Positions 23,236 through 32,406 of a DNA stretch of 64,000 bases are shown here, in pieces; within the stretch, counting starts at the first letter, position 1, and each line of letters starts with the position of its first letter. The stretch is from Faecalibacterium prausnitzii (GTDB lineage: Bacteria; Bacillota; Clostridia; Oscillospirales; Ruminococcaceae): assembly GCF_003287495.1 (NCBI RefSeq), contig NZ_PRLE01000005.1, positions 62,001-126,000 on the forward strand, read 5' to 3'. The notes below the pieces were generated by a model. That model saw only the letters and a list, made by a program, of their open reading frames with translations. It was not told the DNA's origin and ran no database searches. The position numbers and the translations under genes were made by a program.

Positions 23236-23994
23236 TTAGTTCTGCGTTTCGGCTTCAGCCTCTGCGGCGGCCTCGGCAGCGGCCATCTTCTTGAGCACCT
23301 TGGGCTCGATCCAGGTCACGCTCTCGTCGCCGGGCAGCTTGCGGGCGATCAGGGCCTTGATCTTGATGCCCATTTCGGTGAACATGCCCTCGTGCTCGGT
23401 GCGGATGTTCCACTCCGGCTCGTTCTCGTGCAGGTCAAAGGTCTTCCAGGTGATCTCATAGCCGGAAGCGGGGAAGTACTCCAGACTGTCGCGGAACAGG
23501 TCGTCGTCATCGGTCTTGAAGTAAATTTCGCCGCCGTCCTCAAGGAATGCCCGGTACTGGATGAGCTGGCGGGGGTAGGTGAGGCGGTGCTTGTGGGAGG
23601 AACCGTTCTTGCTCCACGGGTTGCAGAAGTTGATGTAGACGCGGCGGACGGTGTCCTCCGGGAAGATGACGTTGTGGATCCGCTCAATGTCGGCGCTCAT
23701 GATCTTCACGTTGTCAATGGGGCGGTCAGCCGCCTGATAGGCGGCCTCCACTTTCCGCTTGGCCAGGATCAGCACCTTGTCGGTGATGTCGATGCCCAGG
23801 TAATTGTTCTCCGGGTGGGCGCAGGCCAGCTGGGAGAGGAAACCGCCCTTGCCGCAGCCCAGCTCCAGCACGAAAGGCTGCTCCGGGCGGGCATACTGGG
23901 CGTGCCATTTTCCGCCCAGCACAAAGGGGTCGTGGACGTGGAAGTCGCTGGCCAGCAGCTCAGCGCGGGCATAGGGCTTGAAACGCATTCTCAT
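23236..23994 (-). CDS. trmB: tRNA (guanine-N7)-methyltransferase
   Basis: A 252-residue SAM-dependent enzyme that makes m7G46 in the tRNA variable loop. The SAM motif ELGCGKGGF is at residues 44-52 and GIDITDKVL follows. The substrate-binding segment reads NFCNPWSKNGSSHKHRL, where the textbook family has DPWPKxRHxKRR; the D to N and P to S changes are notable, but occur in a conserved context, and the rest of the protein is typical. The C-terminus has an Ala/Glu-rich tail of about 20 residues. ATG 23994; the stop overlaps the ribosome binding site of the next gene. Confidence 0.9.
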   Translation of the reverse strand: MRMRFKPYARAELLASDFHVHDPFVLGGKWHAQYARPEQPFVLELGCGKGGFLSQLACAHPENNYLGIDITDKVLILAKRKVEAAYQAADRPIDNVKIMSADIERIHNVIFPEDTVRRVYINFCNPWSKNGSSHKHRLTYPRQLIQYRAFLEDGGEIYFKTDDDDLFRDSLEYFPASGYEITWKTFDLHENEPEWNIRTEHEGMFTEMGIKIKALIARKLPGDESVTWIEPKVLKKMAAAEAAAEAEAETQN

Positions 23995-24025
23995 AGTAAT
24001 TCAGACTCCTTGTAGTTTGTGTTGA

Positions 24026-25204
24026 TTATTCCCGATTTTTCAAAAATTCCGCTGCCTCTTCGGGTGTGGCGGCGCAGCTGCCCTGGCAGATGCCGGGCTT
24101 GCCGCCGCCCCGGCCATTGAGGGCGGTGTTCAGGGCTTTGGTCAGGGCGCGGACATCGCCGTCTGCCTGAGCCAGGCAGTAGCCGGTGCCCTTGTCTGTG
24201 GGGGTCAGGGCGGCGCACAGGCCGCTGGTGGCCTCGCTCAGGCGAACCGCCAGCCGGTGCAGGCCGTCCGGGTCCAGTCCGTTCACGATGCGGATGGCGT
24301 CCTCCCCGGGGGTCACCAGCTGGGCCATGGTGTCAAACAGCTGGCTGCACAGCCCGAAGTGGGCAAATTTCAGGGCGGTGTACTCCTCGTACACCCGGTG
24401 GACGGCGTTGGCCGTCTCGGTGGATTTGGCGCTCAGCAAAGCGCCAATGTCCGCCTGCCGGGCCCGCATGGCCTGGGCTTCCGCAAGGGCCCGCTGGCCG
24501 CAGACCACGCTGAGCCGGACGCCGCCCTTGTAGTTTTCGGACGCCAGGATCTTGATCTGGCCCACCTGCCCGGTGGTGGCGGTGTGGGTGCCGCAGCAGG
24601 CGCAGACGTCTGCCCCCGGGATGGTCACGATCCGCACCTGGCCCGCGATCTCCTTTTTGCTGCGGTAGGTCAGGGCCGCCAGCTCCTCCGGCGTGGGGTA
24701 GGTGATGAGGACAGGCACATCCTGCCAGACGATTCGGTTGGCGGCAAGCTCGGCCTCCCGCAGGCCCTCGGCGGAGATGGGCACGCTGGTGTCCATCCGG
24801 ACGGCCTCGGAGCCGATGTGGAACCCCACGTTCTCAGCCCCGAACATGGCGTGCAGGATGCCGGAGAGGATATGCTCGCCGGTGTGCTGCTGCATCTTAT
24901 CGAACCGCCATTCCCAGTCGATGGATTCGGCAGCCTCGGCCCCGGGCACGGCCCCGGCGGGCAGGGCATCCACCGTGTGCCAGATGACGCCCTCGCTCTC
25001 ATGGACATCCGTAACGTGGAGCACGGTGCCGTCGGCCAGGGTCAGGGTGCCGCGGTCGGCCGGCTGGCCGCCGCCCTCCGGGTAAAAGACGGTGCCGTCC
25101 AGTGCCAGCTTTCCGCCCGTTTTGCCCGGTTCCACAGCAAGGATATGGCCGGTGGCTTCCCTGCGGAACGCATCGGCCTCGTAATATTTTTCAGTGCGCT
25201 GCAT
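24026..25204 (-). CDS. AlaX-type alanyl-tRNA editing protein with DHHA1 domain
   Basis: This 392-residue protein resembles the editing half of alanyl-tRNA synthetase and should clear mischarged Ser/Gly-tRNA-Ala in trans. An N-terminal domain with VFYPEGGGQPADRG is followed by the zinc site: HTGEH (107-111) and CGTHTATTG later. A C-terminal DHHA1-like domain ends with GGGKPGICQGSC. No aminoacylation domain is present, so it is an AlaX-L/DHHA1 type. ATG 25204 has AGGAGG seven bases upstream. The region directly before that ribosome site is a palindromic repeat element, so the promoter lies beyond or inside the repeat. Confidence 0.85.
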   Translation of the reverse strand: MQRTEKYYEADAFRREATGHILAVEPGKTGGKLALDGTVFYPEGGGQPADRGTLTLADGTVLHVTDVHESEGVIWHTVDALPAGAVPGAEAAESIDWEWRFDKMQQHTGEHILSGILHAMFGAENVGFHIGSEAVRMDTSVPISAEGLREAELAANRIVWQDVPVLITYPTPEELAALTYRSKKEIAGQVRIVTIPGADVCACCGTHTATTGQVGQIKILASENYKGGVRLSVVCGQRALAEAQAMRARQADIGALLSAKSTETANAVHRVYEEYTALKFAHFGLCSQLFDTMAQLVTPGEDAIRIVNGLDPDGLHRLAVRLSEATSGLCAALTPTDKGTGYCLAQADGDVRALTKALNTALNGRGGGKPGICQGSCAATPEEAAEFLKNRE

Positions 25205-25218
25205 TGATTTTCCTCCTG

Positions 25219-25433
25219 AAAACCTCTCGGTCATCGTCGCTTCGCTTGATGACACCTCTCCTGTCAGGAGAGGCTTTGGCAGTCCGTTTTGTTTCCAAGC
25301 AGACTCCATTGGGTTCATCGAAAACGAAATCTCTCTGCCAAGGGCTCCCCTGATCGGAAAGCCTCCCCCGGCGGGGGAGGTGGCACGGAAGTGCCGAAAG
25401 GGGAACGGCTGGCGCAAAGCGCCTGAGAGGTTT
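25219..25433. repeat. Palindromic intergenic element, full-length copy
   Basis: A 215-bp segment bounded by AAAACCTCTC (25219-25228) and GAGAGGTTT (25425-25433) as inverted ends, containing CTCTCCTGTCAGGAGAG and paired GGCAG/CTGCC blocks. Two shorter relatives lie at 29325-29380 and 57482-57632. It encodes no protein and looks like a non-autonomous MITE-like element. One end abuts the Shine-Dalgarno of the alaX-like gene. Confidence 0.7.
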
Positions 25434-25537
25434 CATAAGTATACCACGATTTTTGCCTGTGGAAAATAGTCTGCGGTTATGTTATGATAGGAACTAGCAT
25501 AAAAACGGACAAAACCAAACGAGGAAGGGAACACATC

Positions 25538-27115
25538 ATGCGTGAAAGTGGAATTCTGATGCCGGTGTCCAGCCTGCCCGGCCCCTATGGGATCGGCTGC
25601 TTTGGCAAAGCGGCGCTGGAGTTTGTGGATTTTCTGGCCGAGGCAGGCCAGACCATCTGGCAGATCCTGCCCCTGAGCCCCACCGGCTACGGCGACAGCC
25701 CCTACCAGAGCTGCTCCGCCTTTGCGGGCAACCCCTATTTCATCGACCTCGACGCCCTCAAGGCCGAGGGCCTGCTCACCGCGGCCCAGCTCAAGGCAGA
25801 AGAGTGGGGCGAAAACCCGCTGGAAGTGGACTACGGCACCCTCTACACCAGCCGCTACAAAGTGCTCCGCACTGCTTATCAGGCTTGGCGGGAGCAGTGC
25901 GCGGGCCAGCACGGCTGCGCGTTTTATTATCCGGATGATTATTATGCCTTTACGCTGGCCAACGAGGCCTGGCTGGAGGATTACGCCCTGTACATGGCCC
26001 TTAAGACCGAACACCAGATGAAGAGCTGGACCGACTGGCCCCGGGAGTACCGGACGCGGGATGCCGGAGCGCTGGCCCGGTTCCGCGCCGCCCATGAGGA
26101 AGAGATCGGCTTCTGGAAGTTCTTGCAGTACAAGTTCGACACCCAGTGGAAAGCCGTCAAGGACTACGCCAATGCAAAGGGCGTGAAGATCCTGGGCGAT
26201 ATCCCCATTTACGTCTCTGCGGACTCGGTGGACGCCTGGGTGGGCGGCCCCCTGTTTGAGCTGGACGGCGAGGGCCGCTTTGCCCGGGTGGCCGGCTGCC
26301 CGCCGGATTATTTCTCGGCGGATGGCCAGCTGTGGGGCAACCCGCTCTATAACTGGCCGTACCATAAACAGACGGGATACGCCTGGTGGGTGCAGCGGGT
26401 CCGCCATGCTTTGGGCATTTACGACCTGCTCCGCATCGACCACTTCCGCGGCTTTGATACCTACTGGGCCATCCCGGCGGGCAGCTCCACGGCCTGCAAC
26501 GGCAAGTGGGAGATCGGCCCCCGGATGGACCTGTTCAACGCGCTGGAAGCGGCCCTCGGCAAGCTGCCGATCATTGCAGAAGATCTGGGCGAATTAGTGC
26601 CCAGCGTGCGGGAGCTGCTGGCGGACAGCACGTTCCCGGGCATGAAAGTGCTGCAGTTTGCCTTTGGCGGCGGCGACAACGAGTATCTGCCCCACAATCA
26701 CGTCAAGAACTGCGTGGTCTACCCGGGTACCCACGATAACACCACCCTGACCGACTGGTGGGTAAATTCTGCCACTGAGAAAGAAAAAGCCACGGCGGCG
26801 GCCTACCTCCACCTGACCCCCTGCAAGCCCACCGCCAAGGAGGTGGCCGCGGTGAAGCCGGACGACGCCCGTATTGCCCTGATCCGGGCAGCGCTGGGCT
26901 CGGTGGCGGACCGGGTCATCATCCCCATGTATGATTGGCTGGGCCTGGGCGCGCAGGCCCACCTGAATACTCCCGGCAAGCTGGGCGGCAACTGGATCTG
27001 GCGTGCAGCGGACGGGTTTGCAAAAACCACGCTGGCCAAACGCGTTCTGGAAGAGTGCGAGGTGTATTGCCGTGCCGAACTCCGGTCTGGTTCTGAAACA
27101 CTTTTAGCAACTTGA
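25538..27115 (+). CDS. malQ: 4-alpha-glucanotransferase (amylomaltase)
   Basis: A 525-residue GH77 enzyme that transfers glucan chains between maltodextrins, producing glucose and longer chains; part of glycogen/maltodextrin metabolism. Motifs: SPTGYGDSPYQSCSAFAGNP near the N-terminus; LLRIDHFRGFDTYW with the catalytic Asp; IIAEDLG with the acid/base Glu; GTHDNTT with the third acidic residue. The length matches plant/bacterial MalQ without N-terminal extensions. ATG 25538 with GAGGAAGGGA upstream; the ATG at 25484 is too far from any ribosome site. No maltose transporter is adjacent. Confidence 0.95.
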   Translation: MRESGILMPVSSLPGPYGIGCFGKAALEFVDFLAEAGQTIWQILPLSPTGYGDSPYQSCSAFAGNPYFIDLDALKAEGLLTAAQLKAEEWGENPLEVDYGTLYTSRYKVLRTAYQAWREQCAGQHGCAFYYPDDYYAFTLANEAWLEDYALYMALKTEHQMKSWTDWPREYRTRDAGALARFRAAHEEEIGFWKFLQYKFDTQWKAVKDYANAKGVKILGDIPIYVSADSVDAWVGGPLFELDGEGRFARVAGCPPDYFSADGQLWGNPLYNWPYHKQTGYAWWVQRVRHALGIYDLLRIDHFRGFDTYWAIPAGSSTACNGKWEIGPRMDLFNALEAALGKLPIIAEDLGELVPSVRELLADSTFPGMKVLQFAFGGGDNEYLPHNHVKNCVVYPGTHDNTTLTDWWVNSATEKEKATAAAYLHLTPCKPTAKEVAAVKPDDARIALIRAALGSVADRVIIPMYDWLGLGAQAHLNTPGKLGGNWIWRAADGFAKTTLAKRVLEECEVYCRAELRSGSETLLAT

Positions 27116-27282
27116 CGAAAATACAAAAAGTTTGAGAAATTTTATGCGTTTTGCTGGTAAGTGTTGCCACTGAGTGCTATAATCACTATAATTACTTTGA
27201 ACTGGGGCAGGCAACTTCGCGGCCCCGGAGGCAAAGCGTGCCGCAAGGGAGAAAGCGGCGCGCGGATGATGGGGAAAAACGC

Positions 27283-28077
27283 ATGAAGAAAGAATGTACG
27301 GAGCAGGACCTGCAGCGGTTTGTGCAGGACGCGAAGCTCGCTTTTGAGGACGTGACCCTGACGGAGCTGGATGAAGACAGCAGCCGTTATTGGCAGGACG
27401 ACGGCCTCATGGTGGACTACGAGCTGCGCAACGGGCAGGTAGGCTGCGTGCTGCGGCGCCAGATCTTTGCCGAGGGCAAAGTCTGGGAGCTGCAGATGAC
27501 AGCGCCTCTGGCAGGCAGCGGCCTGCCGGAAGACCGGATGACCCCGCGGGAGCGCGAGCTCTGCCGCGAGGATATGAACCACGATTTTCTGACGGGTGTG
27601 TTCAACCGCCGCTATTTTGAGACGGAGTTCTGCACCCGCCTGGATGAGTGGGCCGACCAGCACCGCTGCGCCTCGCTGGCGCTGGTGGCGCTGGACAACG
27701 CCGACGCCCTGCGGGCCGGGTATGGCCCGGTGGTGATGAGCCAGCTGGTCTGCTTTGTGGCAAACCAGTGGAAGAAGCACTTTGACCGCCCGGCGGAACG
27801 GGTGGTCTGCCGCCTGGCCGACAGCCTGTTTGTGATCGGCTGTGCGGACAAGAACTGCAAGGAGCTGGAGGAAGAGCTGCACACCCTTTATGGCCAGATG
27901 CCGCACGAGTGTGTGGCGTCTGTGGGCCTGATGAAGATGGTGCCCATCCCGCAGTCCATTGCCGTGGCCTGCACCAGTGAGGTGCGGGGCCGCAACTGGG
28001 AGGCCGTGTTCCAGCTCTGTCGGCAGCGGCTCGAGGCCGTGCAGCAGGCGGGCGGCGATCAGGTCAGCCAGTCCTGA
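27283..28077 (+). CDS. Degenerate GGDEF-domain protein
   Basis: A 264-residue protein with a GGDEF-type fold in its C-terminal half: the entry motif DFLTGVFNRRYFE is intact, and LALVALDNADALRAGYG aligns with the substrate-binding strand. The signature loop RxGGDEF reads CRLADSLFVI, so metal and GTP binding residues are lost and cyclase activity is unlikely. The first 85 residues form a separate, acidic domain of unknown type. It may be a c-di-GMP or GTP sensor, or an inactive partner. ATG 27283 follows GGGG; upstream in-frame ATG 27151 lacks a ribosome site. The gene ends at a strong hairpin terminator. Confidence 0.75.
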   Translation: MKKECTEQDLQRFVQDAKLAFEDVTLTELDEDSSRYWQDDGLMVDYELRNGQVGCVLRRQIFAEGKVWELQMTAPLAGSGLPEDRMTPRERELCREDMNHDFLTGVFNRRYFETEFCTRLDEWADQHRCASLALVALDNADALRAGYGPVVMSQLVCFVANQWKKHFDRPAERVVCRLADSLFVIGCADKNCKELEEELHTLYGQMPHECVASVGLMKMVPIPQSIAVACTSEVRGRNWEAVFQLCRQRLEAVQQAGGDQVSQS

Positions 28078-28092
28078 ACCACAACGGATAAA

Positions 28093-28139
28093 AGAGCCCC
28101 CTTTTGGAGACGCTAAGGCCAAAAGGGGGCTCTTTTTGT
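28093..28139 (+). terminator. Terminator of the GGDEF-like gene, abutting the next start codon
   Basis: GAGCCCCCTTTTGG pairs with CCAAAAGGGGGCTC over an 11-base loop, followed by TTTTTG; the next ATG begins one base later (28140). Confidence 0.85.
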
Positions 28140-28580
28140 ATGGAAAATCAGAAAAACGACAATCTCAACCTGCTGGAAGCCGTGGTGCAGAATACCGAGA
28201 TGGGCAAAAACACGCTGGAGCAGATCGTGCCCATGACGGAGGAACCCCGCTTCAAGGCCGAGCTGCTGCGGCAGCGGAATATCTACCGGGAACTGAACCA
28301 GGAGGCGCGCACGGCCATCACGGCCTGCGGCGGCACGGCCCAGGGCCAGAGCACCATGGCAAAGCTCAACACCAAAATGGGCATCAGCATGAAGACCCTG
28401 ACCGATAGATCCACCCGGAATCTGGCCGAAATGCTCTCCGAGGGGAGCAGCCAGGGCGTCATGGACTGCATCAAATCCCAGAAAGACTACCCGGACGCCG
28501 CGCCCGGCTCCAAGCGGCTGATGCAGAAACTGCAGGATTTTGAGGAGGACAACCGGATCAAATTGGAACAGTTCCTATAA
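28140..28580 (+). CDS. Small all-helical protein of unknown function
   Basis: A 146-residue protein, predicted all-helical, possibly a four-helix bundle of the ferritin-like/DUF2383 kind (LLEAVVQNTEMGKNTLEQI; FKAELLRQRNIYRELNQEA; a last helix with KLQDFEEDNRIKLEQF). No metal-binding ExxH pattern is present. The ATG immediately follows the terminator of the preceding gene and its only ribosome-binding candidate (GGGGG, 28125-28129) lies in the terminator stem. It would therefore be translated only from readthrough transcripts, or by melting of that hairpin. Starting at an internal ATG is possible. Confidence 0.6.
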   Translation: MENQKNDNLNLLEAVVQNTEMGKNTLEQIVPMTEEPRFKAELLRQRNIYRELNQEARTAITACGGTAQGQSTMAKLNTKMGISMKTLTDRSTRNLAEMLSEGSSQGVMDCIKSQKDYPDAAPGSKRLMQKLQDFEEDNRIKLEQFL

Positions 28581-28581
28581 C

Positions 28582-28615
28582 AAAAAACAGGCTGGCAGCG
28601 CCAGCCTGTTTTTGT
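28582..28615. terminator. Bidirectional terminator
   Basis: AAAAACAGGCTGGC pairs with GCCAGCCTGTTTTT; it separates the converging helical-protein and nucleosidase genes. Confidence 0.85.
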
Positions 28616-28625
28616 ATCCGCGGGG

Positions 28626-29309
28626 TTACAGGGATTCGACCATAGCTGCCACGATCTTGGTGGCGGTGGCAACGTACTCCGAAATGCTGAATTTTTTGAC
28701 CACCAGCACCTCGTGGCCATCCTCGTCGGCGTTGTCGCTCATGGCGCGGAGGATGACGCAGGGAACGCCGTTCTTGGCGGCGATCTGGCTCACAGCCGCG
28801 CCCTCCATCTCCACGCAGTCGGGGGCGCACTTGGCCTCAATGGCGGCCTTGGTGGCGCTGTCGCCCACAAACAGGTCGCCGGTGGCGATCTTGCCCGTCA
28901 GCGACTGGACGCCGCAGGCGGCGCAGGCAGCCTCGGCGGCGGCGATGAGGGCCGGGTCGCCGGAGTATTCTTTCAGGTAGGGCGGGTTCTGGCAGATCAT
29001 GTCCAGCTGGGCGTCGTGGTAGAGCACCGTTTTGCCAATGACCACATCCCCAATGCCGATCTTGCTGGTCATGTTGCCCGCAATGCCGGAGAAGATGATC
29101 TTCTCAGCCCCGAACCTGGTGATGAGCACCTGGGTGGTGGCGGCGGCATTGGCCTTGCCCATGCCGGCACAGCAGACCACCACCTGCTTGCCTGCCAGCG
29201 TGCCCTTGTGGTACTCCACGCCGCCGTAGGGCTCCACGGTGACGTTTTCCAGCTTTGCGCAGAGCTGATCGACTTCATCGGGCATTGCGCCCATAATACC
29301 GATAATCAT
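28626..29309 (-). CDS. mtnN: 5'-methylthioadenosine/S-adenosylhomocysteine nucleosidase
   Basis: A 227-residue enzyme that cleaves adenine from methylthioadenosine and S-adenosylhomocysteine, recycling products of SAM use. Family segments seen: IIGIMGAMPDEVD at the N-terminus, AGMGKANAAATTQVLI, the GIAG loop, ATGDLFVGD, VEMEGAAVSQIA with the catalytic Glu, and RAMSDNAD with the catalytic Asp. Length is standard. It precedes a palindromic repeat that separates it from ychF on the same strand. Confidence 0.93.
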   Translation of the reverse strand: MIIGIMGAMPDEVDQLCAKLENVTVEPYGGVEYHKGTLAGKQVVVCCAGMGKANAAATTQVLITRFGAEKIIFSGIAGNMTSKIGIGDVVIGKTVLYHDAQLDMICQNPPYLKEYSGDPALIAAAEAACAACGVQSLTGKIATGDLFVGDSATKAAIEAKCAPDCVEMEGAAVSQIAAKNGVPCVILRAMSDNADEDGHEVLVVKKFSISEYVATATKIVAAMVESL

Positions 29310-29324
29310 AATTTTGATCCTTTT

Positions 29325-29380
29325 CCTGATAAGCTCCCCTGACAGGGGAGCGGTCGAACGAAGTGAGACGGAGAGGTTTA
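29325..29380. repeat. Palindromic intergenic element, short copy
   Basis: On the minus strand it reads TAAACCTCTCCGTC... to AGCTTATC, with the inner palindrome GCTCCCCTGACAGGGGAGC. It is the same family as 25219-25433 and 57482-57632. The TAA at its edge is the stop codon of ychF. Confidence 0.65.
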
Positions 29381-30511
29381 GACGTTGAACAGGAACTCGA
29401 TGACATCGCCGTCTTTCACAACGTACTCCTTGCCCTCGGTGCGCTGCAGGCCCTTGGCCTTGACGGCGGCGTAATCAAAATTGTTGGCCTCCAGGTCGCT
29501 GTAGCCGATGACGCTGGCGCGGATGAAGCCGCGCTCGAAATCACTGTGGATCTTGCCGGCAGCCTGCGGGGCCTTGGTGCCTTTGCGGATGGTCCAGGCG
29601 CGGCACTCTTTCTTGCCGTCGGTCAGGAACGAGATCAGGCCCAGCAGGTCGTAGCTGGCGGTGATGAGGTTGTCCAGGCCGCTGGCCTCAATGCCCATCT
29701 CGGCCAGGAACTCTTTTTTCTCCTCAGGGGAGTAATCGGCGATGTCCTCCTCGGTCTTGGCGCAGATGGGGATGTAGCGGGCACCCTCCTCTTTCGCGCG
29801 GGCGGCCACCAGCGGGACATACTTGTTGTTCTCGATGCCCTCCATCAGGTCATCCTCGCCCACGTTGCAGGCATAGAGGACGGGCTTTGCGCTCAGCAGG
29901 CCCATCTCGTGGAGTACGGTCTGCTGTTCGGCGTCGCTCTCATCAAAATCAAAGCTGCGAGCGGGCTTGCCAGCGCTCAGGTGGTCAGCCAGCTGCTGCA
30001 GCCAGGCTGCTTCGGCAGCGGCGCCCTTGTTGTTGCCGCTCTTGGCGGCTTTGGCCATCCGGCCCGCGCGGTTCTGCACCACTTCCAGGTCGGAGAGGAT
30101 CAGCTCATAGTCGATGGCGTCGATGTCGGAGATGGGATCCACGGCCTCGGCCTTGGTCACATCCTCCACCACATGGATGATGTTGTCATCGTCAAAGCAG
30201 CGCACCACATGCACGATGGCGTCACACTCGCGGATGTGGCCCAGGAACTTGTTGCCTAGGCCGGCACCCTGGCTTGCACCCTTGACCAGGCCTGCAATGT
30301 CCACGAACTCCACGATGGCAGGGGTCTTCTTGTTGGTCTGCCACACCTCGGCCAGCTTGTCCAGCCGCTTGTCAGGCACGGCCACGATGCCGCTGTTGGG
30401 CTCAATGGTGCAGAACGGGTAGTTGGCAGCCTCCGCGTTCTTGGTGGAGGTGATGGCGTTGAACAGAGTGGATTTGCCCACGTTTGGCAATCCGACGATA
30501 CCCAGTTTCAT
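29378..30511 (-). CDS. ychF: Ribosome-associated GTPase/ATPase YchF (OLA1 family)
   Basis: This 377-residue Obg-family nucleotide hydrolase binds ribosomes and is linked to stress response; it prefers ATP over GTP because its G4 motif differs from NKxD. Walker A GLPNVGKS is at 7-14, G3 [10 protein letters not shown] follows, and the C-terminal TGS-like domain ends [16 protein letters not shown]...[13 protein letters not shown]. Length is close to E. coli YchF (363). ATG 30511; the in-frame upstream ATG at 30622 has no support. The stop codon is part of a repeat element. Confidence 0.95.
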   Translation of the reverse strand: MKLGIVGLPNVGKSTLFNAITSTKNAEAANYPFCTIEPNSGIVAVPDKRLDKLAEVWQTNKKTPAIVEFVDIAGLVKGASQGAGLGNKFLGHIRECDAIVHVVRCFDDDNIIHVVEDVTKAEAVDPISDIDAIDYELILSDLEVVQNRAGRMAKAAKSGNNKGAAAEAAWLQQLADHLSAGKPARSFDFDESDAEQQTVLHEMGLLSAKPVLYACNVGEDDLMEGIENNKYVPLVAARAKEEGARYIPICAKTEEDIADYSPEEKKEFLAEMGIEASGLDNLITASYDLLGLISFLTDGKKECRAWTIRKGTKAPQAAGKIHSDFERGFIRASVIGYSDLEANNFDYAAVKAKGLQRTEGKEYVVKDGDVIEFLFNV

Positions 30512-30998
30512 ATAAAATACGCTCCTTACACGTTGGGTGAACATAATAATACATCTATCATTATACGCAAAGGGGGAGGGGAGCGCAAGAGGCAGCACGG
30601 TGAGAAAATGTTTTTCACCCACAAGATGAATTTTGCGTGTGCAGCCAACTGAAATTGTTGGTTTTGACGATTAAAAAGAAATTAAACCAGTGGGTATTTG
30701 TAAAAATGCTCATAATTTGTCGTACTATTTGTCATTAACGATGATTTTGTAAAATATAAGTTAAAAATTATTGACATTTCTGCCACAAAAGAATACGATG
30801 GGGTCAGCAGGGAAGCAGGAGCCTTCCCATCAAAATGCAAAGGAGGAAGCAGTATGGTATAAAGTGCCCGGCCATTTCCGGAAAGGATGGATCATGGGCT
30901 GAAAAGCTCTTCTGCTCCGGAATGCCGGGAGAATATGAAGAAGAAAAGGAATCGCTCTGCACAAAGCGGAGCCGAAAGAAAAGGAAGATGAAACGAAT
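30512..30998. other. Intergenic region between ychF and cyuA
   Basis: A 487-base gap, AT-rich in its middle (30640-30780). It holds the cyuA promoter (30771-30799) and a roughly 200-base leader. In the leader, AAAGGAGG (30840-30847) precedes ATGGTATAA (30854-30862), a two-codon frame. No structured RNA family was recognised. Confidence 0.5.
30771..30799 (+). promoter_or_regulatory. Promoter of the cyuA operon
   Basis: TTGACA (30771-30776), 17 bases, TACGAT (30794-30799), preceded by an AT-rich tract. Confidence 0.7.
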
Positions 30999-32324
30999 AT
31001 GGAAAAGAACATGTTCATTCGGATCCTGAACAGCGAGATGGAGCTTGCTACCGGATGTACGGAGCCCGGTGCCGTGGCACTGACCGCCGCCGAGGCGGGG
31101 AGCGCACTGCGTCGGGCGGGAGCCAACACGGTGGAAGAGGTGCTGGTGAGCGCCAGCGTCAACATCATCAAAAACGCGATGTCGGCGGGCATCCCGGGCA
31201 CTTCCTACGAGGGCATGGATTACGCGGCCGCCATCGGCGCGGTGGGCGGTGAACCGGTCCACCTGCTGGAGGTCATGAACTATGTGGCCCCGGAGCAGGT
31301 AGAGCAGGCGGCAGCTCTCGTCAAAGCAGGCAAGGTCAAAGTGGAAGTGGCACAGGTGCCCCAGAAGCTCTATGTGGACGTGACGGTCAAGGGCGAGGGA
31401 CACACCGGCCGTGCCGTGGTCCGGGACCTGCACACCAATGTGGTGCTGGTCCAGCAGGACGGCGAGACCACGCTGGACAAGACGAACGCCGCGGCCCAGT
31501 CTCCGGACGGACGCGACCTGGTGCCGCCGGAAGAGATCGCTGCTTTCCTGACCGTGAAGTCCATCTGGGATTACTGCACGGAGGAGCTTGACCCGCTGCA
31601 TGACCCCATCGACATCATCCGCAGCGCCGTCAAAGTGAACACCGCCATCAGCGAGGAGGGCCTCTCCAAGGAGTACGGCCTGGCCATTGGCCGCAACCTG
31701 GAGCTGAACTGCCGCAAGGGCCTGATGACCCGCGACCTGACCACCAATGCCATGATCATCGCCTCGGCGGGCGCGGACGCCCGGATGGCGGGTGCCCCGG
31801 TCTCGGTGGTGGCAAACTCCGGCAGCGGCAACCAGGGCATTACGGCCACCATGCCGGTTGTGGCAGCGGCCCGCTGGCTGGACATCGACGAAGAAAAGAT
31901 GCTGCGGGCCGTCACCCTCTCCAATCTCATCGCCATCCGGATCAAATCGAAGTTTGGCCGCCTGAGCAACCTCTGCGGCGCGACCGTGGCCGGCACCGGT
32001 GCTGCCTGCGGCATCACCTACCTGCTGGGCGGCGGCTACCATGAGATCTGCTGTGCCATCCAGAACATGGTGGGCAACGTGACCGGTATGGTCTGCGACG
32101 GTGCCAAGGCGGACTGCGCCCTCAAGATCTCCACCTGTGTCAACGCGGCCTGCCAGGCAGCGGCCATGGGCACGCGCGGCATCCGGGTGCAGAGCACCGA
32201 CGGTATCATCGAAGACAACGTGGAATACACGCTGGACAATTTTGCGACCCTGAGCACCCACGGCACCAGCGACAAGGTCATCCTGGACCTGATGCTGAAC
32301 AAACATCTCCCCGAAGCGGAGTAA
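30999..32324 (+). CDS. cyuA: L-cysteine desulfidase / serine dehydratase alpha-like protein (CyuA family)
   Basis: A 441-residue protein of the UPF0597/CyuA family, [4Fe-4S] enzymes that split L-cysteine to pyruvate, ammonia and H2S. Seen: the conserved N-terminal ATGCTEPGAVA (Cys20), SAGADARMAGAPVSVVANSGSGNQG, the GTGAACGITYLLGGGY segment and further cysteines near the C-terminus that can hold the cluster. The next gene encodes an amino-acid symporter, matching the CyuA-CyuP pairing for cysteine uptake and degradation. The start at ATG 30999 has AAGGAAG about 12 bases upstream; ATG 31011 is an alternative. Leader is about 200 bases. Confidence 0.88.
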   Translation: MEKNMFIRILNSEMELATGCTEPGAVALTAAEAGSALRRAGANTVEEVLVSASVNIIKNAMSAGIPGTSYEGMDYAAAIGAVGGEPVHLLEVMNYVAPEQVEQAAALVKAGKVKVEVAQVPQKLYVDVTVKGEGHTGRAVVRDLHTNVVLVQQDGETTLDKTNAAAQSPDGRDLVPPEEIAAFLTVKSIWDYCTEELDPLHDPIDIIRSAVKVNTAISEEGLSKEYGLAIGRNLELNCRKGLMTRDLTTNAMIIASAGADARMAGAPVSVVANSGSGNQGITATMPVVAAARWLDIDEEKMLRAVTLSNLIAIRIKSKFGRLSNLCGATVAGTGAACGITYLLGGGYHEICCAIQNMVGNVTGMVCDGAKADCALKISTCVNAACQAAAMGTRGIRVQSTDGIIEDNVEYTLDNFATLSTHGTSDKVILDLMLNKHLPEAE

Positions 32325-32406
32325 CCTCTCTGGCGGCATACGGCTGCCGGAAAAATCATGTGCAAAAACCCTGCATCCCATGCAGGGAGGAAAAGGGGTA
32401 CTATTT

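Noticed and set aside
22174..24015. 613-codon plus-strand frame over the CmpB-like gene and trmB
   Set aside because: Shadow of two genes with recognisable motifs on the other strand.
30835..31029. 64-codon frame upstream of and overlapping cyuA
   Set aside because: No ribosome site at its ATG (the strong site is downstream of it) and an unnatural basic composition.
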